Assembly (NCBI GenBank): GCA_023150375.1
Contig: JAKLLA010000004.1
Coordinates: 124,001-188,000 of the forward strand
Source: Burkholderiaceae bacterium
GTDB taxonomy: Bacteria > Pseudomonadota > Gammaproteobacteria > Burkholderiales > Burkholderiaceae_C
Direction: 5' to 3'
Length of the DNA: 64,000 nucleotides
Part shown: positions 42,326-49,563 of the stretch, piece by piece
How positions within the stretch are numbered: the stretch's first letter is position 1
How the letters are laid out: each line of letters starts with the position of its first letter
Position numbers and translations under genes: made by a program
The notes under the pieces: generated by a model
The model's input: the letters and a program-made list of their open reading frames with translations, nothing else
The model's database searches: none
Told to the model about the DNA's origin: nothing

Positions 42326-42353
42326 CGCCCGTCCTGCCCCAGCATCGCCGCGG

Positions 42354-43583
42354 TCACCAGGGTGATGCCCGCCGGGGTGAGGTGGAAGCCGCGGGCGCGG
42401 TCGGCGGCGGGTCCAGGCCGGCGGTGAAGCCGTCGGGCAGGCGGCAGTGCTTGTCGACGATGGCGCGGCGCAGGTGCAGCTGGCGGCCGCCGGTCACGTC
42501 GGGCAGCAGCAGGGAGTCTTCCACCCGGCTGCCAGGGCCCAGGCGCACCTTGGCGAAGAGGATGCTGTGCTGCACCTGGGCACCGTGCAGCACGCAGCCG
42601 CTGGCGACCAGGGACTGGCGGGCTTCACCGGGGCGCTGCGGACCGTCGTCGATGAACTGGGCCGGCGGCAGCTGGCGCTGCTGGCTGAGGATCGGCCAGC
42701 GGTCGTCGTGCAGGTTCAGGGTGGGCTGCGGCAGCAGCAGGTCGAGGTTGGCCGCGTAGTAGGCGTCGACGGTGCCGACGTCGCGCCAGTAGGGCGGTGC
42801 GTCGGGCGGGCCGACGGCGCTGTCGGCAAAACGGTGCGCATGCACCGGGATGCGCTCGATCAGGGCCGGGATGAGGTCGCGGCCGAAGTCGTGGCTGGAG
42901 CGGGGGTCGGCGGCATCGCGGGCCAGTTCGGCCAGCAGCAGGTCGGTGTCGAACACGTAGATGCCCAGACTGGCCAGGGCGCATTCGGGCCGGTCGGGCA
43001 GGGGGCGGGGGCGGGCGGGCTTTTCTTCGAAGGCGACGATGCGCTGCTGCTCGTCCACCGCCATCACGCCGAAGGCGCCGGCCTCTTCCAGCGGCACCTC
43101 GTGGCAGGCCACCGTGAGCGCGGCACCGCTGTCGGCGTGGTCGGCCAGCAGGCGGGCGTAATCCATCTTGTAGACATGGTCGCCGGCCAGCAGCAGCACA
43201 TGGCGGGGCCGCACCTCGCGCAGCAGGTCGCGGTTCTGCCAGACGGCATCGGCGGTCCCGGCGTACCAGGCCTCGCCGCCCTGCTGCTGGGCCGGGGCGA
43301 TGTCGATGTACTCGCCCAGGTGGCCGGCCAGGAAGTTCCAGCCCCGTTCGACATGGCGGATCAGGCTCTGCGCCTTGTACTGGGTCAGCACGCCGATGCG
43401 GCGGATGCCCGAGTTGACGCAGTTGCTCAGCGGAAAGTCGATGATCTGCAACTGGCCGGCGAAGGGCACGGCCGGCTTGGCGCGGCGGTCGGTCAGCGGC
43501 CCCAGCCGGCTGCCGCGGCCGCCGGCCAGGACCACCGCGTAGCAGGTGGCGCACAGGGGGTGGCGAGCTTCATGGGTCGTCAT
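42354..43583 (-). CDS. glgC: Glucose-1-phosphate adenylyltransferase with 3'-end frameshift
   Basis: The protein is 409 aa from ATG 43583 ([44 protein letters not shown]). GlgC motifs: [63 protein letters not shown] and [12 protein letters not shown], with the left-handed helix near the C-terminus. Normal family sequence holds to [11 protein letters not shown]; the last ~18 residues ([11 protein letters not shown]) then look shifted. One extra base near 42407-42412 would give [25 protein letters not shown] and a stop at 42316. It makes ADP-glucose for glycogen. It is isolated from other glg genes here; the change may be real or a sequencing error. Confidence 0.85.
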   Translation of the reverse strand: MTTHEARHPLCATCYAVVLAGGRGSRLGPLTDRRAKPAVPFAGQLQIIDFPLSNCVNSGIRRIGVLTQYKAQSLIRHVERGWNFLAGHLGEYIDIAPAQQQGGEAWYAGTADAVWQNRDLLREVRPRHVLLLAGDHVYKMDYARLLADHADSGAALTVACHEVPLEEAGAFGVMAVDEQQRIVAFEEKPARPRPLPDRPECALASLGIYVFDTDLLLAELARDAADPRSSHDFGRDLIPALIERIPVHAHRFADSAVGPPDAPPYWRDVGTVDAYYAANLDLLLPQPTLNLHDDRWPILSQQRQLPPAQFIDDGPQRPGEARQSLVASGCVLHGAQVQHSILFAKVRLGPGSRVEDSLLLPDVTGGRQLHLRRAIVDKHCRLPDGFTAGLDPPPTAPAASTSPRRASPW

Positions 43584-43721
43584 GCCCTGTCTCCTCGAAG
43601 GGGGCCTTCGTCGTGCGGGGCCCGCGGCCGGCGGCCCCGGGGCAATGCGTGACATCGTACCGGCGGGCGGGGCGAGTTTCTAGAATGGCCGCTCGGTGAA
43701 CTTCCTTCGAGCGAGCCTGCC

Positions 43722-45092
43722 ATGTCCCCGTCCTCTGCCGCTGCTGCCGTGACTTCCTCTGCCGCCGGCCTGGCCGGGCGCCTGCAGCGCAACCGCCTGT
43801 CGCGCCGCGACACGCTGTGGCTGTTCGGCGCCGCCGGGGCGGCCTCGGTCCTGCAGGGCTGTGCCGTGTCGCCGGTGACCGGCGAGCGCATCCTGGTGGG
43901 CCTGAGTGCCGAGCAGGAGAAGCAGATCGACGCGCAGCAGGCGCCGCAGCAGTTCTCGCAGGACCTCGGCGCGATCCAGGACGATGCGGTCAACCGCTAC
44001 GTGGTCGGCGTCGGCCAGCGGGTGCAGGCCGGCGTGCAGCGCCGCGACATGCCCTACAGCTACCGGGTGCTGAACGCCAACTACGTCAATGCCTACACCT
44101 TCCCGGCCGGGGCGATGGGGGTGACCCGGGGCATCATGACCGAGCTGCGCGACGAGTCCGAGCTGGCCGCGCTGCTGGGCCACGAGCTCGGCCACGTCAA
44201 TGCCCGCCACGCGGCGCAGCGCCAGGGCCAGGCGATGGTCGCGCAGGTGGCGGTGGTGGGGCTGGCGGTGGCCGCGGGCGATTCGGCCTGGGCGCCGCTG
44301 GCGGGCATCGGCGGGCAGATCGGGGCGTCGGCGCTGCTGGCCAGCTACTCGCGCGACCACGAGCGCGAGGCCGACGCGCTGGGCCAGGACTACCTGGTGC
44401 AGGCCGGCTACCCGGCGCAGGGCATGACCGGGCTGCACCAGCTGCTGGTGGACAGCCACGAGCGCGAGCCCAGCCTGCTGGAGACCATGTTCTCCTCGCA
44501 TCCGATGAGCCGCGAGCGCCTGGACACGGCGCGCCGGCTGGCCGAGACGAAGTACGCCGCCAGCGCCAAGGCGCCGCCGCAGCGCGAGCGCTTCATGGAC
44601 AGCACGGCCAGCCTGCGCCGGCTCAAGCCGGCCATCGATGCCTGCAAGAACGGCGAGACGGCGCTGGCGAAGAAGTCGCTGGAGCCGGCGCAGCAGCAGT
44701 TCGCGCAGGCGCTGCGCCTTGCGCCGCGCGACTACGCGGCCAACCTGCGCATGGCGCAGACCCTGCAGGCGATGGGCCGGGCGGGCGACGCCGCCCGCTT
44801 CGCCCAGACTGCGCGCGAGGTCTACCCGCAGGAGGCCCAGGCGGTGAAGCTGGCGGCCACGCTGAAGCTGGGCCTGCGCGACCCGGCCGGCGCCTACGCC
44901 GACCTGCAGGCCTACGACCGGCTGCTGCCGGGCGATGCCGGCGTGCTCTTCCTGAAGGGCGTGGCGCTGGAAGGGCAGGGCCGGCGCGAGGCGGCGGCGC
45001 AGCACTACGCCGGCTTCCTGCGCATCACGCAGCAGGGCCAGGCGGCGCAGTACTCGGCCGGCCGGCTGAAGGCCTGGGGCTACATCAAGTGA
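43722..45092 (+). CDS. M48-family metalloprotease with TPR region (BepA-like)
   Basis: The protein is 456 aa from ATG 43722. The N-terminus LSRRDTLWLFGAAGAASVLQGC combines an RR (Tat-like) motif with a lipobox, so it is probably a lipoprotein, perhaps Tat-exported. The protease core has the zinc motif HELGHVNARH and the third-ligand region DHEREADALGQDYLVQAGY. The C-terminal ~170 residues are TPR-like helical repeats (AQQQFAQALRLAPRDYAANLRMAQTLQAMGRAGDA). BepA-type enzymes maintain outer-membrane protein assembly in the periplasm. It is divergent from glgC. Confidence 0.9.
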   Translation: MSPSSAAAAVTSSAAGLAGRLQRNRLSRRDTLWLFGAAGAASVLQGCAVSPVTGERILVGLSAEQEKQIDAQQAPQQFSQDLGAIQDDAVNRYVVGVGQRVQAGVQRRDMPYSYRVLNANYVNAYTFPAGAMGVTRGIMTELRDESELAALLGHELGHVNARHAAQRQGQAMVAQVAVVGLAVAAGDSAWAPLAGIGGQIGASALLASYSRDHEREADALGQDYLVQAGYPAQGMTGLHQLLVDSHEREPSLLETMFSSHPMSRERLDTARRLAETKYAASAKAPPQRERFMDSTASLRRLKPAIDACKNGETALAKKSLEPAQQQFAQALRLAPRDYAANLRMAQTLQAMGRAGDAARFAQTAREVYPQEAQAVKLAATLKLGLRDPAGAYADLQAYDRLLPGDAGVLFLKGVALEGQGRREAAAQHYAGFLRITQQGQAAQYSAGRLKAWGYIK

Positions 45093-45098
45093 CCCCCC

Positions 45099-45111
45099 CG
45101 AAGCGGCTTCG
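45099..45111. repeat. CGAAGCGGCTTCG hairpin, copy 1
   Basis: A 5-bp stem with a 3-nt loop, 6 bp after the M48 stop and followed by a C-run/GGGGG segment. The same 13-mer in the same position relative to a stop occurs at 55054. Confidence 0.5.
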
Positions 45112-45241
45112 CTGCCTCCCCCCAGGGGGCCACACCGGCGGACCGGCGTCGCCGGATCCGCGGCGTTCGCTCGCCGAATCCGGGGGGCCGGAACGAGCGT
45201 CGGCGAACACTCGCGGCGCCCACCCTCGGCCGCGGGGCGGG

Positions 45242-45739
45242 TCAGCGGCTGGCGGCGGGGGCCGGGCTGCGCGGTGGCGCCTTGGCGACGCGGGTCTTGC
45301 CGCCGGTGCTGATCAGCAGCACGGCATCGCCCTCGGCGAAGTCCTCCTTGCCGCGCGCCTGCACGATGGCGCGGCGCTCGCCGCTGGGCAGCTGCAGCAG
45401 GATCTCCACCGCCTCCTCGCGGGTGCCCTGGCGCTCGATGGCGTTGCCCACGACGGCGCCGGCCACCGCGCCGATCACCGCCACTGCGGCGCCTTCGCGC
45501 CGCCCGCCCACCGAGCCGCCGGCAATGCCGCCCACGGCGCCCCCGGCGACGGCGCCGATGCCGCTCTGCTGGCCCTCGACCACCACCGGGCGCACGTTGA
45601 GCACCACCGCGTCGAGCACGGTGGACAGTTGCTGCGCGTCGCGCGGCTGCACCACGTCCGGGCTGGTGGTGCTGCAGCCGGCCAGCAGGGCCAGCAGCAG
45701 GGTGCCGGCCAGGGCGGCGCAGGAGGGGGCGGTGTTCAT
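45242..45739 (-). CDS. Glycine-zipper 2TM-domain lipoprotein (SlyB/Pcp-like)
   Basis: The protein is 165 aa. The signal peptide ends in lipobox LLAGC. The central glycine zipper GIGAVAGGAVGGIAGGSVGG and VIGAVAGAVVGNAIE forms the Rick_17kDa/2TM motif of the SlyB family. The C-terminal part (VEILLQLPSGERRAIVQ; GDAVLLISTGGKTRV) resembles the soluble domain of these outer-membrane lipoproteins. A role in envelope integrity is likely but not specific. It precedes nothing on its own strand except the convergent M48 gene; the HNH gene is 24 bp upstream on the same strand. Confidence 0.88.
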   Translation of the reverse strand: MNTAPSCAALAGTLLLALLAGCSTTSPDVVQPRDAQQLSTVLDAVVLNVRPVVVEGQQSGIGAVAGGAVGGIAGGSVGGRREGAAVAVIGAVAGAVVGNAIERQGTREEAVEILLQLPSGERRAIVQARGKEDFAEGDAVLLISTGGKTRVAKAPPRSPAPAASR

Positions 45740-45763
45740 GGTGCGACTTTCGCAGGTTCCGGG

Positions 45764-46321
45764 TCAGCCGTGCAGCCGGCTGTGGCGGGGTACGCTGGCC
45801 ATCAGGAAGTCCATCTGGTCGGCCAGGATGCGCCGGCCGCGCAGGATCATGTCCTCGTGCAGGCTGGGCACGTAGGGCAGGTAGTACAGCTCCTGGCGGG
45901 TTTCCTGCAGCAGACGGTTGCCCTTGCGGCCGTTGCAGGCGCGGCAGGCGCTGATGCAGTTCATCCAGCTGTCGTCGCCGCCGCGCGAGGTGGGCACGAT
46001 GTGCTCGCGGGTCAGGTCCTCGGGGTGGAAGCGCTGGCCGCAGTAGGCGCAGAGGTGGCGGTCGCGGGCGAAGAGCTTGGCATTGCTCAGCGCCGGCACC
46101 TGCCGCCAGGCGCGGCTGGGCACCGTGCCGCGCACTGCCACGATGGCATGCAGCGCCAGACGCGACTGCAGGCCGGTGCGCCGCTGGATGCCCCCGCGCA
46201 GCACCAGCACGGGGTCACCCAGCGTCCAGGCGATCTGGTCGCTGGCGTAGAGGGTGGCAGCCTCCTTCGGCGTGATCCACGCCTGGGGGCGGCCGGAAAC
46301 GTCGAGCTGCAGCACTTCCAT
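45764..46321 (-). CDS. HNH endonuclease
   Basis: The protein is 185 aa. HNH core: LFARDRHLCAYCGQRFHPEDLTREHIVPTSRGGDDSWMNCISACRACNGRKGNR, with two CxxC zinc-knuckle pairs and the REHIVP...N...N motif. The N-terminal part (MEVLQLDVSGRPQAWITPKEAATLYASDQIAWTLG) is typical of a family found as single-copy genes in beta- and gammaproteobacteria, with no known restriction partner. It probably cuts DNA, with an unknown biological role. Possibly co-transcribed with the glycine-zipper gene downstream. Confidence 0.9.
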   Translation of the reverse strand: MEVLQLDVSGRPQAWITPKEAATLYASDQIAWTLGDPVLVLRGGIQRRTGLQSRLALHAIVAVRGTVPSRAWRQVPALSNAKLFARDRHLCAYCGQRFHPEDLTREHIVPTSRGGDDSWMNCISACRACNGRKGNRLLQETRQELYYLPYVPSLHEDMILRGRRILADQMDFLMASVPRHSRLHG

Positions 46322-46427
46322 GACCGGCTCCTCGCAGCGCAGGATAGTGCAAGCCGGGCCGGACCTTCAACCGCCGGGTCATGACGACGGCCTTGCCGGG
46401 CCGTTGGGCGATCGGTTCCGGGTTTGT

Positions 46428-46445
46428 CTAGAGTCTCGACTCTAG
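46428..46445. promoter_or_regulatory. Inverted repeat between the HNH and tetR genes
   Basis: CTAGAGTC-tc-GACTCTAG is a perfect 8-bp-arm inverted repeat about 51 bp before the TetR operator. It may be a second operator or part of the divergent promoters. Confidence 0.4.
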
Positions 46446-46495
46446 GGATTTGCAAGCCCCTCCCGATTGCCAGCGCGCCGGCTTTCCGCAGAATA

Positions 46496-46507
46496 GAACG
46501 ATCGTTC
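46496..46507. promoter_or_regulatory. TetR operator
   Basis: GAACGATCGTTC is a perfect 12-bp palindrome just upstream of the tetR start codon; the AACG-N2-CGTT core matches operators of TetR-type fatty-acid degradation repressors. Confidence 0.65.
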
Positions 46508-46533
46508 GATTTTTGCCCAGCGAGACACGCCCC

Positions 46534-47205
46534 TTGAATCCTGAAGTGAGCACGACCGCCGCTGCCCCGCGCCCTGGCCGGGGGGGCGCCCGCTCGGCCC
46601 ACAAGGGCCAGCAGACGCGCGCCTCGATCCTCGATGCTGCCCTGACGCTGGCGTCGCGCCAGGGCCTGGAGGGCCTGTCCATCGGTGCGCTGGCCGAGGT
46701 CACCGGCATGAGCAAGTCCGGCGTGTTCGCCCACTTCGGCTCGCGCGAGGAGTTGCAGATCTCGGTGATCCGCGAGTACCACAACCGCTTCGAGGAAGAG
46801 GTGTTCTTCCCCGCGATCCGCGCCGAGCGCGGCCTGCCCCGGCTGGTGGCGATGTACGACCGCTGGGTGCGCCGGGTGAGTGTGGAGATTCATTCCGGCT
46901 GCATCTACATCAGCGGCGCCACCGAGTTCGACGACCGGCCCGGCCCGGTGCGCGATGCGCTGGCCGCGATGGTGCGCGCCTGGCACGACGCGCTGCGCAA
47001 GGCCATCACGCTGGGGCGCCAGGCCGGCCATCTGCAGCCCGACACCGACCCGGCGCAGATGGCCTTCGAAGTGCACGGGCTGATCCTGGCGCTGCACCAC
47101 GATGCCCGCTTCCTGCGCGCCAGCGGCGCGGTGGAGCGGGCCCGCATCGGCTTCGAGCATGTGCTCGAACGCTACGTCACCCCCGCAGCGCCTCCCTGGC
47201 GCTGA
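46534..47205 (+). CDS. TetR-family regulator of the fatty-acid degradation operon
   Basis: The protein is about 223 aa from TTG 46534; GTG 46546 is an alternative. Longer in-frame starts would place the operator inside the gene. The HTH is TRASILDAALTLASRQGLEGLSIGALAEVTGMSKSGVFAHFGSREELQISVI, followed by a helical ligand domain with ERYVTPAAPPW at the end. It heads the row tetR, acyl-CoA dehydrogenase, DUF2147, fadB-like and thiolase, and probably represses it until an acyl-CoA binds (inference). Confidence 0.88.
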   Translation: MNPEVSTTAAAPRPGRGGARSAHKGQQTRASILDAALTLASRQGLEGLSIGALAEVTGMSKSGVFAHFGSREELQISVIREYHNRFEEEVFFPAIRAERGLPRLVAMYDRWVRRVSVEIHSGCIYISGATEFDDRPGPVRDALAAMVRAWHDALRKAITLGRQAGHLQPDTDPAQMAFEVHGLILALHHDARFLRASGAVERARIGFEHVLERYVTPAAPPWR

Positions 47206-47290
47206 TTCCGATGTTCCCGGTGCCCCCGCCCTGGGCGGGCGGCGCCGGGCCTGATCGCCGATTCGAACCCGAGACCCACAAGGAGCCGAC

Positions 47291-49081
47291 ATGCCCCAGT
47301 ACACCCCCCCGTTGCGCGACATGCGTTTCGTCCTGCACGAGGTGCTGCACGTCACCGAGGCCTTCAAGGAGATGCCGGCCTTCGCCGAGATCGACGCCGA
47401 CACCGTCGACGCGGTGCTGGAAGAAGGCGGCAAGTTCGCCGCCCAGGTGGTCTTCCCGCTGAACTCCAGCGGCGACCGCGAGGGCTGCACGCTCGACAAG
47501 ATGACCCACGAGGTCACGGCCCCGCAGGGCTTCAAGGCCGCCTATGCCCAGTACGTCGAGGGCGGCTGGCCGGCGCTCTCCTGCGACCCGGCGTACGGCG
47601 GCCAGGGCCTGCCGCACACGGTGAACCAGTGCTTCTACGAGATGCTCAACAGCGCCAACCAGGCCTGGACGATGTATCCCGGCCTGTCGCACGGCGCCTA
47701 CGAGGCCCTGCACGCCCACGGCACGCCCGAGCAGAAGGCGCTGTACCTGCCCAGGCTGGTCAGCGGCGAGTGGACCGGCACGATGTGCCTGACCGAGCCG
47801 CACTGCGGCACCGACCTGGGCCTGCTGCGCAGCAAGGCCGAGCCACAGGCCGACGGCACCTACAGGATCACCGGCGAGAAGATCTTCATCTCCGCCGGTG
47901 AGCACGACCTGGCCGCCAACATCGTCCACCTCGTGCTGGCGCGCCTGCCGGAGGCGCCGGCGGGTTCGAAGGGCATCTCGCTGTTCGTGGTGCCGAAGTT
48001 CCTGGTGAATGCCGACGGCTCGATCGGCGCGCGCAACGCGATCCACTGCGGCGCGCTGGAAGAGAAGATGGGCATCCATGCCAACGCCACCTGCCAGATG
48101 ATCCTGGAAGGCGCCGTGGGCACCCTGGTGGGCGAGCCCCACAAGGGCCTGCAGGCCATGTTCGTGATGATGAACGCCGCCCGCCTGGGCGTGGGCAACC
48201 AGTCGCTGGGCCTGACCGAGGTGGCCTACCAGAGCGCGGTGGCCTACGCCAAGGACCGCCTGCAGATGCGCGCGCTCTCCGGCCCGAAGGCTCCAGACAA
48301 GCCGGCCGACCCGATCATCGTCCACCCGGACGTGCGCAAGATGCTGCTCACCGCGCGTGCCTACGCCGAAGGCGGCCGGGCGCTGGCGGTCTACACCGTG
48401 CTGCAGCTGGACAAGGAACTGCACCACCCGGACGAGGACGTGCGCAAGGAAGCCGCCGACGAGCTGGCGCTGCTGACGCCGATCATCAAGGCCTTCCTGA
48501 CCGACAACGGCTGGATCGCCACCTCGCACTGCATGCAGGTCTTCGGCGGCCACGGCTTCATCCAGGGCACCGGCGTCGAGCAGTTCGTGCGCGACGCGCG
48601 CATCAACATGATCTACGAGGGCACGAACACCGTGCAGTCGCTGGACCTGCTGGGCCGCAAGGTGCTGGGCGACAACGGCAAGAAGCTCAAGGCCTTCGGC
48701 AGGAAGATCGCCGCCTTCGTCGAGGAGGAGGGTGTGCGCGAGGACATGCAGGAGTTCATCAACCCGCTGGCCGACCTGGGCGACAAGGTCACCAAGCTGA
48801 CGATGGAAATCGGCATGAAGGCGATGGGCAACCCCGACGAGGTGGGCGCCGCCGCGGTGGACTACCTGCGCGTGGTCGGCCACCTGGCCTTTGCCTTCCT
48901 GTTCGCGCAGCAGGCGAAGATCGCGCTGGACAAGCAGGACAGTGGCGACCCCTTCTACACCGCCAAGCTGAACACCATTCGTTTCTACTTCGCCAAGCTG
49001 CTGCCGGAAACTGCCAGCCTGATCCGCACCGCCCGCGCCGGCCTGCAGCCGCTGATGGCGATGGACGAGGCGCTGTTCTGA
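47291..49081 (+). CDS. Acyl-CoA dehydrogenase (large, C-terminal-extension type)
   Basis: The protein is 596 aa. FAD-type ACAD with MCLTEPHCGTDLGLL and ITGEKIFISAGEHDLAANIVHLVLARLP; the catalytic base region is GVEQFVRDARINMIYEGTNTVQSLDLLGRKVL (Glu in IYEGTN). The ~130-residue C-terminal extension matches the DmdC/AcdA-like family that feeds electrons to ETF. It makes trans-2-enoyl-CoA in beta-oxidation; chain length is unknown. It is 86 bp after tetR and 24 bp before the DUF2147 gene. Confidence 0.93.
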   Translation: MPQYTPPLRDMRFVLHEVLHVTEAFKEMPAFAEIDADTVDAVLEEGGKFAAQVVFPLNSSGDREGCTLDKMTHEVTAPQGFKAAYAQYVEGGWPALSCDPAYGGQGLPHTVNQCFYEMLNSANQAWTMYPGLSHGAYEALHAHGTPEQKALYLPRLVSGEWTGTMCLTEPHCGTDLGLLRSKAEPQADGTYRITGEKIFISAGEHDLAANIVHLVLARLPEAPAGSKGISLFVVPKFLVNADGSIGARNAIHCGALEEKMGIHANATCQMILEGAVGTLVGEPHKGLQAMFVMMNAARLGVGNQSLGLTEVAYQSAVAYAKDRLQMRALSGPKAPDKPADPIIVHPDVRKMLLTARAYAEGGRALAVYTVLQLDKELHHPDEDVRKEAADELALLTPIIKAFLTDNGWIATSHCMQVFGGHGFIQGTGVEQFVRDARINMIYEGTNTVQSLDLLGRKVLGDNGKKLKAFGRKIAAFVEEEGVREDMQEFINPLADLGDKVTKLTMEIGMKAMGNPDEVGAAAVDYLRVVGHLAFAFLFAQQAKIALDKQDSGDPFYTAKLNTIRFYFAKLLPETASLIRTARAGLQPLMAMDEALF

Positions 49082-49105
49082 CCCGGACCTGTCGAGGAGA
49101 CCGAC

Positions 49106-49549
49106 ATGCACAAGAAGCCCCTGATCGCCGCCGCCCTGCTCGTTGCGGGTGGCGCCGCCTTCGCCCAGACCACCCCGGTGGGCCTGTGGAAGACCATCGA
49201 CGACGAAACGAAGGCCGAGAAGTCCTACGTGCGCGTCGTCGAGGCGGGTGGCGTCGTCACCGCCAAGGTCGAGAAGATCCTCGATCCGGCCAAGGCGGAC
49301 GCGAAGTGCGACAAGTGCTCGGACGACCGCAAGGACCAGCCGATCCAGGGCATGACGATCGTCAAGGGCGTCAAGGCCAACGCGGACGACAAGGGCCTGT
49401 GGGACGGCGGCGAGATCCTCGACCCCAACAACGGCAAGACCTACAAGGTGCGGATGAAGCCGATCGACGGCGGCAAGAAGCTGGAGGTGCGCGGCTACAT
49501 CGGCGCGCCGTTGCTCGGCCGCACCCAGACGTGGATCCGCATCGAATGA
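49106..49549 (+). CDS. DUF2147 exported protein
   Basis: The protein is 147 aa with a signal peptide (MHKKPLIAAALLVAGGAAFAQ). The mature part is the DUF2147 fold: TPVGLWKTIDDETKAEKSYVRVVEAGGVVTAKVEKIL, CDKCSDDRKDQPIQGMTIVKG, WDGGEILDPNNGKTYKVRM and LEVRGYIGAPLLGRTQTWIRI. The function is unknown; relatives are periplasmic. It lies inside the beta-oxidation operon, between the acyl-CoA dehydrogenase (24 bp) and fadB-like (14 bp) genes. Its place suggests a link to lipid uptake or envelope handling of fatty acids (inference). Confidence 0.9.
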   Translation: MHKKPLIAAALLVAGGAAFAQTTPVGLWKTIDDETKAEKSYVRVVEAGGVVTAKVEKILDPAKADAKCDKCSDDRKDQPIQGMTIVKGVKANADDKGLWDGGEILDPNNGKTYKVRMKPIDGGKKLEVRGYIGAPLLGRTQTWIRIE

Positions 49550-49563
49550 CCCAAGGAGATTCC

